A stretch of 9,618 nucleotides of DNA from an uncultured bacterium (GCA_949290725.1 CASEST010000002.1:1-9618), one strand, 5' to 3'. Positions 1-6,116 are shown, counted from the first letter of the stretch. Program-made: numbers and translations. Notes: generated by a model from the sequence alone, not told the origin.

Positions 1-135
1 ATAATTTAATTCAAATAATTTTTTACGACAATCTAGACTTAATTCATTCATTATTTTTATCTCATTAGTATCTTTAAGCAATTCTTTTCCATTTAATAGA
101 TCTAAACAGACTCTTCTTTGATTATTATTCATCAT
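1..135 (-). CDS. Partial gene start, probable sugar O-acetyltransferase (Mac domain)
   Basis: Only the first 45 codons lie in the window; the frame is open to the left edge. The start is an ATG-ATG pair at 135-130, preceded on the minus strand by a clear ribosome binding site (GAAAGG, six bases upstream). The visible protein has a GKELLKDTNEI stretch, then LSLDCRKKLFELN. This pattern resembles the N-terminal maltose/galactoside acetyltransferase (Mac) segment that precedes the left-handed hexapeptide-repeat domain in Maa/LacA-type enzymes, which acetylate sugars from acetyl-CoA in the cytoplasm. The hexapeptide repeats that would prove this are outside the window, so the function is tentative. 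It is the third gene of the merR-GNAT operon, starting 12 bases after the GNAT stop. Confidence 0.5.
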   Translation of the reverse strand, partial: MMNNNQRRVCLDLLNGKELLKDTNEIKIMNELSLDCRKKLFELNY

Positions 136-147
136 ATATTCCTTTCA

Positions 148-570
148 TCAATTTAAAGATTTAAACATTAAAATATGTGGCGAATTTTCTTCTAAAAATA
201 TATCACCACTTACTTGATAGCCATTTTTTAAATAAAACTCTTTAGCTTGTAGTTGCGAATGAAGATAAACTTTTTTAATACTTTTATTTTTTAATTCTTC
301 TTCTAATAAATCTAAGACTTTACTACCTATCCCTTTATTACGATATTCTTTTTTTATGGCTATTCTTCCAAGATAATAATTTTGATCGCTAGATAAAAAA
401 CTTCTTCCAGTAGCAATCGCTTTATCATCTTCATAAATTAAAAGATGCGTTGCTTTTCCATCTATTGAATCAAATTCTTCTTTAAAGCCTTGTTCAAAAA
501 CGAAAACCTCTTCCCTTATCTTTTTAGCTTCCATAGGAAGTTCATTATAAAAAAATTTAAAATTAAGCAT
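148..570 (-). CDS. GNAT family N-acetyltransferase, YjcF/ElaA-like
   Basis: A 140-residue single-domain acetyltransferase predicted to move an acetyl group from acetyl-CoA to an unknown amine in the cytoplasm. Visible landmarks are R19-EEVFVFEQ near the N-terminus, GR(69-70) opening the core strand, the acetyl-CoA pyrophosphate loop R77-NKGIG82, and H104-SQ with A109, FY(112-113) and NGY(116-118). It ends with EENSPHILM. This order (R..VFV.EQ, then HSQ.QA..FY...GY, then E...PHI.M) is typical of B. subtilis YjcF-like and ElaA-like GNATs. The ATG lies five bases after the merR stop with no ribosome binding site, so it is probably translated by coupling to merR. It ends in TGA. The substrate cannot be read from the sequence. 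Confidence 0.87.
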   Translation of the reverse strand: MLNFKFFYNELPMEAKKIREEVFVFEQGFKEEFDSIDGKATHLLIYEDDKAIATGRSFLSSDQNYYLGRIAIKKEYRNKGIGSKVLDLLEEELKNKSIKKVYLHSQLQAKEFYLKNGYQVSGDIFLEENSPHILMFKSLN

Positions 571-575
571 ATTAA

Positions 576-1022
576 TTAATCGATATGATGAGTTTTATTA
601 AATAAAATTTGGATGTCTTTAGGCATCTCTTCAATCTTCATATTTTTAACTTTTTCTTCATTATTTTCTTTAATTGCTTCTTGATAATACCATTTCTTAA
701 AGCGAATTAAATCATAAGCTTCATTTAATTCCTCAATTTTTTTATTGATCTTCTTTTCTTGCTCTAAAATAATCTCGTAGCGTTCTTTTAATGTTGCATC
801 ACCTAATTTAGCAAGCTGCATATAGTTTCTTATCCCTTTAATCTCTAAGCCACTTCTTTTTAAACATTCGATTAATTTTAAAGAATTTAAAGCTTGTTCA
901 TCAAAAATACGAGAATTAGAATTTCTTTTTAAATCAATTAAAAGCCCTTCCTTATCATAATATCTTAAAGTTGAAATCGTTAAATTAGTAATTTTTGAAA
1001 CTTCACCAATTGAATATAACAT
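576..1022 (-). CDS. MerR-family transcriptional regulator, AdhR/NmlR-like
   Basis: A 148-residue regulator. The N-terminal winged helix-turn-helix is classic MerR: YSIGEVSKIT (3-12), TISTLRYYDKEGLL (15-28), then the wing around R38 and F40. A long dimerisation helix follows (about 80-120), and the C-terminus is short with no metal-binding cysteine cluster. The one cysteine, C53 in IECLKRSG, aligns with the position of Cys52 of B. subtilis AdhR (IKCMRNAG), the thiol reported to sense reactive aldehydes. This suggests a thiol- or electrophile-sensing MerR rather than a metal sensor. The start is supported by a strong ribosome binding site (AAGGGGGT) about eight bases upstream. A MerR-type operator lies immediately upstream (1026-1057). 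It is the first gene of the minus-strand operon with GNAT and the putative sugar acetyltransferase. Confidence 0.9.
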   Translation of the reverse strand: MLYSIGEVSKITNLTISTLRYYDKEGLLIDLKRNSNSRIFDEQALNSLKLIECLKRSGLEIKGIRNYMQLAKLGDATLKERYEIILEQEKKINKKIEELNEAYDLIRFKKWYYQEAIKENNEEKVKNMKIEEMPKDIQILFNKTHHID

Positions 1023-1025
1023 ATC

Positions 1026-1057
1026 TTGACCCCCTTAACCTAAAGTCAGGTTTATAT
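1026..1057 (+). promoter_or_regulatory. MerR-type operator/promoter with stretched spacer
   Basis: On the plus strand TTGACC (1026-1031) and TTTATA (1051-1056) or TTATAT (1052-1057) are separated by 19 or 20 bp, longer than the usual 17. An inverted repeat AACCT/AGGTT (1037-1041 and 1048-1052, spacer AAAGTC) sits between them. A long spacer holding a dyad is the hallmark of promoters that MerR proteins untwist. It abuts the start of merR (1022) and points away from it, toward the lipoprotein gene at 1141. Control by the adjacent MerR is inferred. The site also overlaps the ribosome binding site region of merR. Confidence 0.6.
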
Positions 1058-1060
1058 AGC

Positions 1061-1076
1061 TTATTTTATAAAATAA
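1061..1076. repeat. Perfect 16-bp palindrome in the divergent spacer
   Basis: TTATTTTATAAAATAA reads the same on both strands. It lies between the MerR-type operator and the lipoprotein promoter and could be a second operator. Its bases are all A or T, and a palindrome this long is expected about once by chance in this much AT-rich DNA, so this is weak. Confidence 0.3.
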
Positions 1077-1102
1077 ATTTAAATAAAGAAAGAAAAATAA
1101 GA

Positions 1103-1133
1103 TTAACTATAAATGAAGTTTTTCCTTTATAAT
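1103..1133 (+). promoter_or_regulatory. Promoter for the lipoprotein gene, probably leaderless
   Basis: A perfect TATAAT (1128-1133) ends seven bases before the ATG at 1141, so transcription would start at about 1140-1141, at or next to the start codon. No Shine-Dalgarno sequence precedes the ATG, which agrees with a leaderless mRNA. The best -35 candidate is TTAACT (1103-1108, four of six matches) with a long 19-bp spacer; the -35 is uncertain. Confidence 0.6.
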
Positions 1134-1140
1134 CTAAAGA

Positions 1141-2055
1141 ATGAAAAAAAGATTTAAGTTTTTATTATTTATTCCTTTATTTAGTTTATTAACTGCTTGT
1201 AATCGTCTTAATTTAGATTATTTTTTAATTAATGCTGAAGATATAAGTAGCATCAATCGAATTATTTTTTCTTCTCGCTTTAATAAAGAAGTCGCTCCTT
1301 CTACTTTTTTAACTTTATATGAAGAAAATAAAAATGATGAGCTTCCTTTAACGATGAAAGGTCATCTTTCAACAATAATTAAACATGAAAATAATTTAAC
1401 GATTAAAGAATTATATTTTGAATACGATTTAAATGATCAAGATAAACCTTATTTATTAGTTGAATATTTTATGATTAATTCAAAAGATATTAATAAAAAT
1501 AATCAATTTGATAGTCGTTATTCTTTAATTAAAGAATATTTTAATGAACTAGATTCAACATATCTTTATGAAATTAATAATCGTTATGCATCTAAAAAAG
1601 AAGATGATAATAATATAGATAGTAAAAAAGATAATGAATTAATCAAGATTGATTCAAATAAAATAAAAGAAGATATTAATCAAGTAGTTAAAACTAATTT
1701 AACTACTTTAAATGATAGGAATTTAAATATTGATGAAATTATTGATAATTATGATATTTTAAGATTACTTAAAGATGAGACAAATAATCAATATTTATTA
1801 AATTTTATTCCATTTATTAATGATAATTCATTAAATAGCGAATTTAATTATTTATACGATTCTTCTTTAAACTTAACTTTTTCTTATTATAACAATCAAT
1901 ATTTAAATCCTTCTTTAATTATAGAAAATTCGATTACTAGTTATAAATATAATCAAAATATTATTATAAATGATCCAGCTTATATTACTAATTTAACCTT
2001 TTATTCTTCTTCTATCGCTTCATTTTCTAAAGATTTATTATTCATAAATAATTGA
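1141..2055 (+). CDS. Putative lipoprotein of unknown function
   Basis: A 304-residue protein with a lipoprotein signal: positively charged MKKRFK, a hydrophobic core, and the lipobox L17-T18-A19-C20, so C20 would be lipidated and the protein anchored outside the membrane. The mature part is rich in Asn, Asp, Lys, Tyr and Ile, with a very polar, probably unstructured stretch at about 150-180 between two more ordered halves. I recognise no family. The ATG is placed by the TATAAT box just upstream; there is no ribosome binding site. It ends with TGA followed directly by TAG. Its last 55 bp overlap the convergent oxidoreductase remnant. Divergent orientation from merR and the operator between them suggest it may be a regulatory target, which is inference. 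Confidence 0.75.
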   Translation: MKKRFKFLLFIPLFSLLTACNRLNLDYFLINAEDISSINRIIFSSRFNKEVAPSTFLTLYEENKNDELPLTMKGHLSTIIKHENNLTIKELYFEYDLNDQDKPYLLVEYFMINSKDINKNNQFDSRYSLIKEYFNELDSTYLYEINNRYASKKEDDNNIDSKKDNELIKIDSNKIKEDINQVVKTNLTTLNDRNLNIDEIIDNYDILRLLKDETNNQYLLNFIPFINDNSLNSEFNYLYDSSLNLTFSYYNNQYLNPSLIIENSITSYKYNQNIIINDPAYITNLTFYSSSIASFSKDLLFINN

Positions 2056-2429
2056 TAGATACGATATCCTCCAGATAGATTATAAGCTTTAAAATTATTA
2101 TTAACTAAGATTCGATAAGCTAGATAACTTCTTATTCCACTTAAACAATCTTTAATAATTATTTTTTTATTTAGATAGTCTATTTTAATTACTTGATGAT
2201 TAATTAAAACATCGATATTAAATTTTTCTTTAAAAGATAAAGGAGTTTCTAAAGTTAAACAGCTTTTATCTTTAATAATATCGCCAATAAAATAAGGTAA
2301 TCCACAATTAGCATAAGAAACATAGCCACTCATTTCATAAATAATAATTTCACTTTTTTCATCTAATCTTCTTAAGCGGGTGGCAAAAGATGCTCCACTA
2401 GCTACTCCGCCCATAATGATATATCGCAT
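2001..2429 (-). pseudogene. Internally deleted CoA-disulfide reductase/rhodanese remnant
   Basis: A 142-codon frame built from two ends of a much longer protein. Residues 1-94 match the start of FAD-dependent CoA-disulfide reductases/NADH oxidases: the GGVASG nucleotide-binding motif (7-12), ATRLRRLDE (16-24), SYANCGLPY (38-46) with the redox cysteine C42, and a TPLSFKEKFNIDV segment. From C95 the protein reads CLSGIRS then YLAYRIL and NLSGGYRIY, which is the active-site loop and tail of the rhodanese domain found at the C-terminus of CoADR-rhodanese fusions. The rest of the FAD/NAD domains, the dimerisation domain and the first half of the rhodanese (some hundreds of residues) are missing, yet the frame is kept. 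The start still has a good ribosome binding site (AGAGGA, 2443-2438). The enzyme cannot work as such. A mini-protein or an assembly error remains possible. Confidence 0.8.
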
Positions 2430-2513
2430 AAATAAATTCCTCTTATAATTTATTTAAACATATTTAAATTTTTTTATTATTCAAATGCTTAAAAAGAACG
2501 ATTTAATTGAAGA

Positions 2514-2542
2514 TTTAAAAACATTTTAAATTAAAGTAAAAT
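2514..2542 (+). promoter_or_regulatory. Promoter of the U32/transporter/chorismate mutase operon
   Basis: TTTAAA (2514-2519, four of six matches to the -35 consensus) and TAAAAT (2537-2542, five of six to the -10) are 17 bp apart. Transcription would start near 2549, leaving a leader of only a few bases before the ATG at 2553. There is no Shine-Dalgarno sequence, so this mRNA may also be leaderless or nearly so. Confidence 0.5.
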
Positions 2543-2552
2543 TAATAAAAGT

Positions 2553-3767
2553 ATGAAAAAAATTGAATTATTAGCTCCTTGTGGAGATTTTGAAAGATTA
2601 ATTAGTGCGATTCATTTTGGAGCCGATGCGGTTTATTTTGCCGGAAAAAGATTTGGTTTAAGAGCTTTTTCTTCTAATTTTGATGAAGAAGAAATCATTA
2701 AAGCTGTTGAATATGCTCATTCTCATCAAGTAAAAGTTTATATTACAGTCAATATTTTAGCTCATAATGAAGATTTTAATGGCTTAAAAGATTACTTAAT
2801 CTTTTTAGATCAAAATAAGGTCGATGGAGTTATCGTTAGCGATTTAGGAATCGCTAATTTAGTAACTTCTTTTACTTCTTTAGAGTTACATGTTTCAACT
2901 CAAGCGAATATTACTAATTTAGAAGCAGCAAAGATGTGGATTAAATTAGGTGCTAAACGTTTAGTTTTAGCTCGAGAGTTATCTTTAAAAGAAATTAAAG
3001 AAATCAAAGATAATATTCCTAGTAATATCGATATTGAATGTTTCGCTCATGGAGCGATGTGTATCTCTTATAGCGGGCGATGCCTCTTATCGAATTATTT
3101 AACTGGAAGAGATTCAAATAAGGGTGAGTGCGCCCAAATCTGCCGCTATAATTTTGCTTTAGGTTATAAAAATGAGATTGATGAAGCAACCTATTTCCCA
3201 ATTTTAGAAGATAATCGCGGAACATATATTTTAAATAGCAAAGATTTATGCATGATCAATCATATTAAAGAGATGGTTGAAGCAGGAATTACTTCTTTAA
3301 AAATTGAAGGAAGAATGAAATCTAATTATTATGTTTCAACAGTTATTAATGCTTATCGTAGAGCAATCGATAATTTTTATAATCATCAAGAAGCTGATTT
3401 TGATTATATTTCAGAATTAAAAAAAACTTCTAATCGTGATTTTACTACTGGATTTTATTTTGAAGATACTCATAAAGAAAACTTAGTTTCTTCTAGACAA
3501 AGTGAAACTCATAAATATATTGCAGTAGTAATAAAAGAAAATGATATAAATGATTTTGTTTTAGTTGAACATCGTAATAAGTTTAAATTAAATGATGAAT
3601 TAGAGATTTTATCATCTAATTCATCATTTAATAAAATCTTTAAACTCGAAGAGATTAAAGATTTAAATAATAATCCTATAAATGAAGTTAAAGCGATTAA
3701 ACAACAAGTTTATATTAAGTGTCCTTATAAACTAAATAAATATGATATTTTAAGAATCAAAGAATAA
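2553..3767 (+). CDS. trhP: U32 family tRNA U34 hydroxylation protein, TrhP-like (YegQ/YrrO)
   Basis: A 404-residue cytoplasmic protein that probably forms 5-hydroxyuridine at tRNA wobble position 34. The N-terminus has ELLAPCGDFE (5-14) and GADAVYFAGKRFGLRA (23-38), typical of U32 proteins. The U32 signature is complete: E162-CFAHGAMC170-ISYSGRC177-LLS, followed by C193, C197 and NSKDLC233. C170, C177, C193 and C233 are the likely [4Fe-4S] ligands. The last 80 or so residues (from YIAVVI, with EHRNKF) form the U32 C-terminal beta domain. This layout and length fit TrhP (E. coli YegQ, B. subtilis YrrO) rather than the longer RlhA or the shorter UbiU/UbiV; old labels call these proteins peptidases or collagenases. 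In E. coli, TrhP activity needs prephenate, and a chorismate mutase lies in the same operon. The stop overlaps the transporter start (TAATG). Confidence 0.88.
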   Translation: MKKIELLAPCGDFERLISAIHFGADAVYFAGKRFGLRAFSSNFDEEEIIKAVEYAHSHQVKVYITVNILAHNEDFNGLKDYLIFLDQNKVDGVIVSDLGIANLVTSFTSLELHVSTQANITNLEAAKMWIKLGAKRLVLARELSLKEIKEIKDNIPSNIDIECFAHGAMCISYSGRCLLSNYLTGRDSNKGECAQICRYNFALGYKNEIDEATYFPILEDNRGTYILNSKDLCMINHIKEMVEAGITSLKIEGRMKSNYYVSTVINAYRRAIDNFYNHQEADFDYISELKKTSNRDFTTGFYFEDTHKENLVSSRQSETHKYIAVVIKENDINDFVLVEHRNKFKLNDELEILSSNSSFNKIFKLEEIKDLNNNPINEVKAIKQQVYIKCPYKLNKYDILRIKE

Positions 3768-5218
3768 TGAAAAAGAAACTCAAAGATAATAAGATATTTT
3801 GTGCAATAATTATTCCTATAACGATTATTTTATGTTTTATCGGCCAATTTATTCCTTCGATAAATGGTTTTTCTAATGAAGCTTTTGGAGTTTTATTTAT
3901 CTTTTTAGGTGTTTTAATTTTATGGTTAACAATCGGAATCGATTGGCCAAGCTTATTATGTTTATTCGCTTTAGGTTTTTTACCTTCAATCGGTTTTAAT
4001 AAAGTAATCGCTTCATCTTTTGGTTCTTCGACCTTTGCTTTTTTACTTTTTACTTTTATAGCTACTTATGCTTTATCTAAAACTTGTTTAATTAAAAAAA
4101 TAGCGATCAATTTTATCTCGCTTAAACTAATTAAAAGAAATGGTTATTTATTTATCTTCTCATTTTTATTTATTGTTTTATTTTTAGGTTTATTTATTTC
4201 TCCAACAGTCTTATTTGTTGTTCTTTTACCGATTTTAAATGAGATTATTGAAATATTAAATATCGATAAAAATGGCAAAATCGCTAAAACATTGCTCTTA
4301 GGTTTAGGATTTAGCGTTTCAATTTCTAGTGGGATGACTCCTATCGCTCATGTTTTCCCAATTTTAGCGATGAACGCAGCAAATATTACTATTTCATCGA
4401 TAGATTATATGTTGGTAGCAATACCTACTGGTTTAATCTTATTTATTTTAATGTATTTTCTTTTAATTTTATTTATTAAACCTGATTTAAAAGGAATTAA
4501 TTTTGAAAACGTTTCAAAATTAAAAGAAAATGAAGAGAAATTAAAGAAAAAAGATATTATAGTTTTAATTATTTTTATTATTATTTTAGCTCTATGGATT
4601 ATTCCTTCATTATTTGAATATATCTATCCCCCTATTTATCAATTCTTTAATCGATATGGAACAGTTATGCCTCCATTATTTGGAACATTAATCTTATGTA
4701 TAATTAAATTCAAAGACGAGCCATTAATTAAAGTTGATGACGCTTTAAAAAATGGTGTTCCATGGGCTAGTTTAATTATGTGCGCTGCTACTTTAGCTTT
4801 AGGAGAAGCAATAAGAGATGATAATATTGGTTTAATCACTTTTTTAGAAAATAATTTAGGTAATTATTTAATTAATCTTTCTCCAATCTTATTAATTTTT
4901 ATTTTTGCTTTATGGGCAGCGGTTCAAACTAACTTATCTTCTAATATGGTTACAGCAACCTTAGTTTCAACCGTTGCTTCAACAATCATCCTTTCTTCAA
5001 CTTCTACTTTATCTTTAGAAATAACGGTAACAATTATTGGAATGCTTTCTTCTTTTGCTTTTGCAACTCCTCCTTCAATGCCTCATATTGCAATAATCGC
5101 TTCTAGTGAAGCAGTTTCAACAAAAGATTGCTTAATTTATGGCGGAATATTAATGATTATTTCAATCATTTTAGCGCTTATTATATCCTATCCTTTAGGA
5201 TTATTAGTTTTTAATTAA
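3767..5218 (+). CDS. DASS/SLC13-like anion (dicarboxylate) transporter
   Basis: A 483-residue membrane protein with about a dozen hydrophobic spans and a lysine-rich cytoplasmic loop near 240-262. It has the two-fold inverted-repeat plan of the divalent anion:sodium symporters: a first hairpin motif FISPT (143-147) before a helix ending LLPI, ISSGMTPIAH (186-195), a second motif SSNM (391-394) in TNLSSNMVTATL, and FATPPSMPH (432-440). In characterised members both hairpin motifs read SNT and bind sodium and carboxylate; here they are SPT and SNM, so the substrate or coupling ion may differ. Its start overlaps the trhP stop by one base, so its translation is coupled to it, and the chorismate mutase gene follows 13 bases later. 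Import of chorismate, prephenate or a related dicarboxylate is inferred from this context only. Confidence 0.85.
   Translation: MKKKLKDNKIFCAIIIPITIILCFIGQFIPSINGFSNEAFGVLFIFLGVLILWLTIGIDWPSLLCLFALGFLPSIGFNKVIASSFGSSTFAFLLFTFIATYALSKTCLIKKIAINFISLKLIKRNGYLFIFSFLFIVLFLGLFISPTVLFVVLLPILNEIIEILNIDKNGKIAKTLLLGLGFSVSISSGMTPIAHVFPILAMNAANITISSIDYMLVAIPTGLILFILMYFLLILFIKPDLKGINFENVSKLKENEEKLKKKDIIVLIIFIIILALWIIPSLFEYIYPPIYQFFNRYGTVMPPLFGTLILCIIKFKDEPLIKVDDALKNGVPWASLIMCAATLALGEAIRDDNIGLITFLENNLGNYLINLSPILLIFIFALWAAVQTNLSSNMVTATLVSTVASTIILSSTSTLSLEITVTIIGMLSSFAFATPPSMPHIAIIASSEAVSTKDCLIYGGILMIISIILALIISYPLGLLVFN
4497..4523. repeat. Perfect 12-bp inverted repeat inside the transporter gene
   Basis: Arms TTAATTTTGAAA and TTTCAAAATTAA are separated by ACG. 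It encodes part of the cytoplasmic loop. The core TGAAA-ACG-TTTCA is one base short of a CcpA cre palindrome. A repeat of this length is near what chance gives in this composition. Confidence 0.4.
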
Positions 5219-5231
5219 GGAGAATGAAAAA

Positions 5232-5510
5232 ATGAATAAATTAGATGAATATCGAAAAACAATCGATCAAATCGATCAAGAAATAATCGAATTATATGAA
5301 AAAAGAATGGATATAGTTAAATTAGTTTCAATTTATAAAAAAGAAAATAAACTATCTACTTTAGATTCATCTAGAGAAAAAGTAATGCTGGAAAAAAATT
5401 TAAAAAAAATAAAAAATAAGGATTATTCTAAATATTATATTGATATTTTAACTTCTTTTATTAAAGCATCTAAATTATATCAAGAAGATTTAAAGAAAAA
5501 TGAAGACTAA
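5232..5510 (+). CDS. Monofunctional chorismate mutase, AroQ class
   Basis: A 92-residue all-helical enzyme converting chorismate to prephenate in the cytoplasm. All residues of the E. coli chorismate mutase active site are present at the same spacing: R8, R25, K36, D45, R48, E49, S80 and Q84 correspond to R11, R28, K39, D48, R51, E52, S84 and Q88. There is no fused prephenate dehydratase, dehydrogenase or DAHP synthase domain, and no signal peptide. A strong ribosome binding site (AAGGAG, 5217-5222) overlaps the transporter stop and fixes the start. It is the last gene of the operon; the terminator begins inside its final codons. No other aromatic pathway gene lies in the window. With trhP in the same transcript, the likely role of prephenate is tRNA hydroxylation, though phenylalanine/tyrosine synthesis is not excluded. 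Confidence 0.92.
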   Translation: MNKLDEYRKTIDQIDQEIIELYEKRMDIVKLVSIYKKENKLSTLDSSREKVMLEKNLKKIKNKDYSKYYIDILTSFIKASKLYQEDLKKNED

Positions 5511-5529
5511 TTATTAGTCTTCATTTTTT
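5496..5529. terminator. Bidirectional intrinsic terminator
   Basis: Perfect arms AAAAATGAAGACTAAT (5496-5511) and ATTAGTCTTCATTTTT (5513-5528) form a strong hairpin whose core is GAAGACTAA/TTAGTCTTC. It is flanked by an A-run on the left and a T-run on the right, so it can stop transcripts from both sides. It ends the plus-strand operon, overlapping the chorismate mutase stop codon, and lies 46 bases past the end of the convergent 5575-6060 gene. Confidence 0.9.
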
Positions 5530-5574
5530 ATATCATCTTAAATTAATATTATTTTTATTGTTATAATTATTTAA

Positions 5575-6060
5575 TTAAAAATCAAACCCACCAATAATGG
5601 AATTAACTGCATTATATTTAGCTAAATATTGATAATTTAATGCCATTAAGAAAAAGGCGATTAAAACTAAGCTAATCAATAATAATAAAGTAGCTAATTT
5701 CTTTTCTTTTTTATTTGCTAAGAAAATAAGTAAAATTAAACTTTGATTTAAAAACCATACAGTAGTTAAAAATCCAGAAAAACCACTCATTCCAACAATT
5801 GTTCCAACACTAATTCCATTAGGAATAGCAACTAAATAAGAGAAAGTAAAAATTATACTTAAAAATAAAAGAATATAGTTAGTTAAATTAATGATCAATT
5901 CTAAATCTAACTTCTTATTTTTCTTTTCTTTTTCTCTTTCTTCTTTTACTTCTTTTTTATCATTACTTTCAGTTTTAACTTCTTCATTATTTTCTTCTTT
6001 TTCTTTTTGATTATCTAATTCTTCTTCATTATTTAAATTATTAGTCTTTTCATTATCCAT
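5575..6060 (-). CDS. Membrane protein of unknown function with charged N-terminal tail
   Basis: A 161-residue protein. Residues 1-50 are almost entirely Glu, Lys, Asn and Asp, probably a disordered or coiled cytoplasmic tail. Three hydrophobic spans follow at about 57-79, 97-115 and 121-142, with a Gly/Ser/Thr-rich link between the first two and a short KKEKK loop between the last two. I recognise no family. The start is supported by a strong ribosome binding site (AAAGGAG, seven bases upstream) and a TATAAT box (6116-6111). It has its own promoter, so it is probably not part of the cydDC transcript. It ends near the bidirectional terminator. Confidence 0.75.
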   Translation of the reverse strand: MDNEKTNNLNNEEELDNQKEKEENNEEVKTESNDKKEVKEEREKEKKNKKLDLELIINLTNYILLFLSIIFTFSYLVAIPNGISVGTIVGMSGFSGFLTTVWFLNQSLILLIFLANKKEKKLATLLLLISLVLIAFFLMALNYQYLAKYNAVNSIIGGFDF

Positions 6061-6110
6061 TTGTAACTCCTTTCAATAATCAGTTAAATTTAAATATTTT
6101 TGATATATAA

Positions 6111-6116
6111 ATTATA
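6111..6116 (-). promoter_or_regulatory. -10 box for the 161-residue membrane protein
   Basis: A perfect TATAAT on the minus strand would start transcription near 6104, giving a leader of about 44 bases that carries the AAAGGAG ribosome binding site. The -35 is poor (TTAATC at 18 bp). Confidence 0.5.

Noticed and set aside
130..150. Possible stop-codon readthrough or recoded TGA joining the GNAT and the next gene
   Set aside because: The two genes are in the same frame with only TGA between them, but the second has its own ribosome binding site and ATG, and no gene in the window uses TGA as Trp. The in-frame arrangement is easily due to chance.
1682..1708. 11-bp inverted repeat (AAGTAGTTAAA / TTTAACTACTT) in the lipoprotein gene
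   Set aside because: Perfect with a five-base loop, but repeats of this length are expected by chance in such AT-rich DNA, and no U-run follows.
3019..3225. Minus-strand open frame opposite the U32 gene
   Set aside because: It lies wholly within the conserved Fe-S signature region of trhP on the other strand, has no ribosome binding site and resembles no protein.
4639..4839. Minus-strand open frame opposite the transporter gene
   Set aside because: Antisense shadow of a well-supported membrane protein gene with no independent signals.
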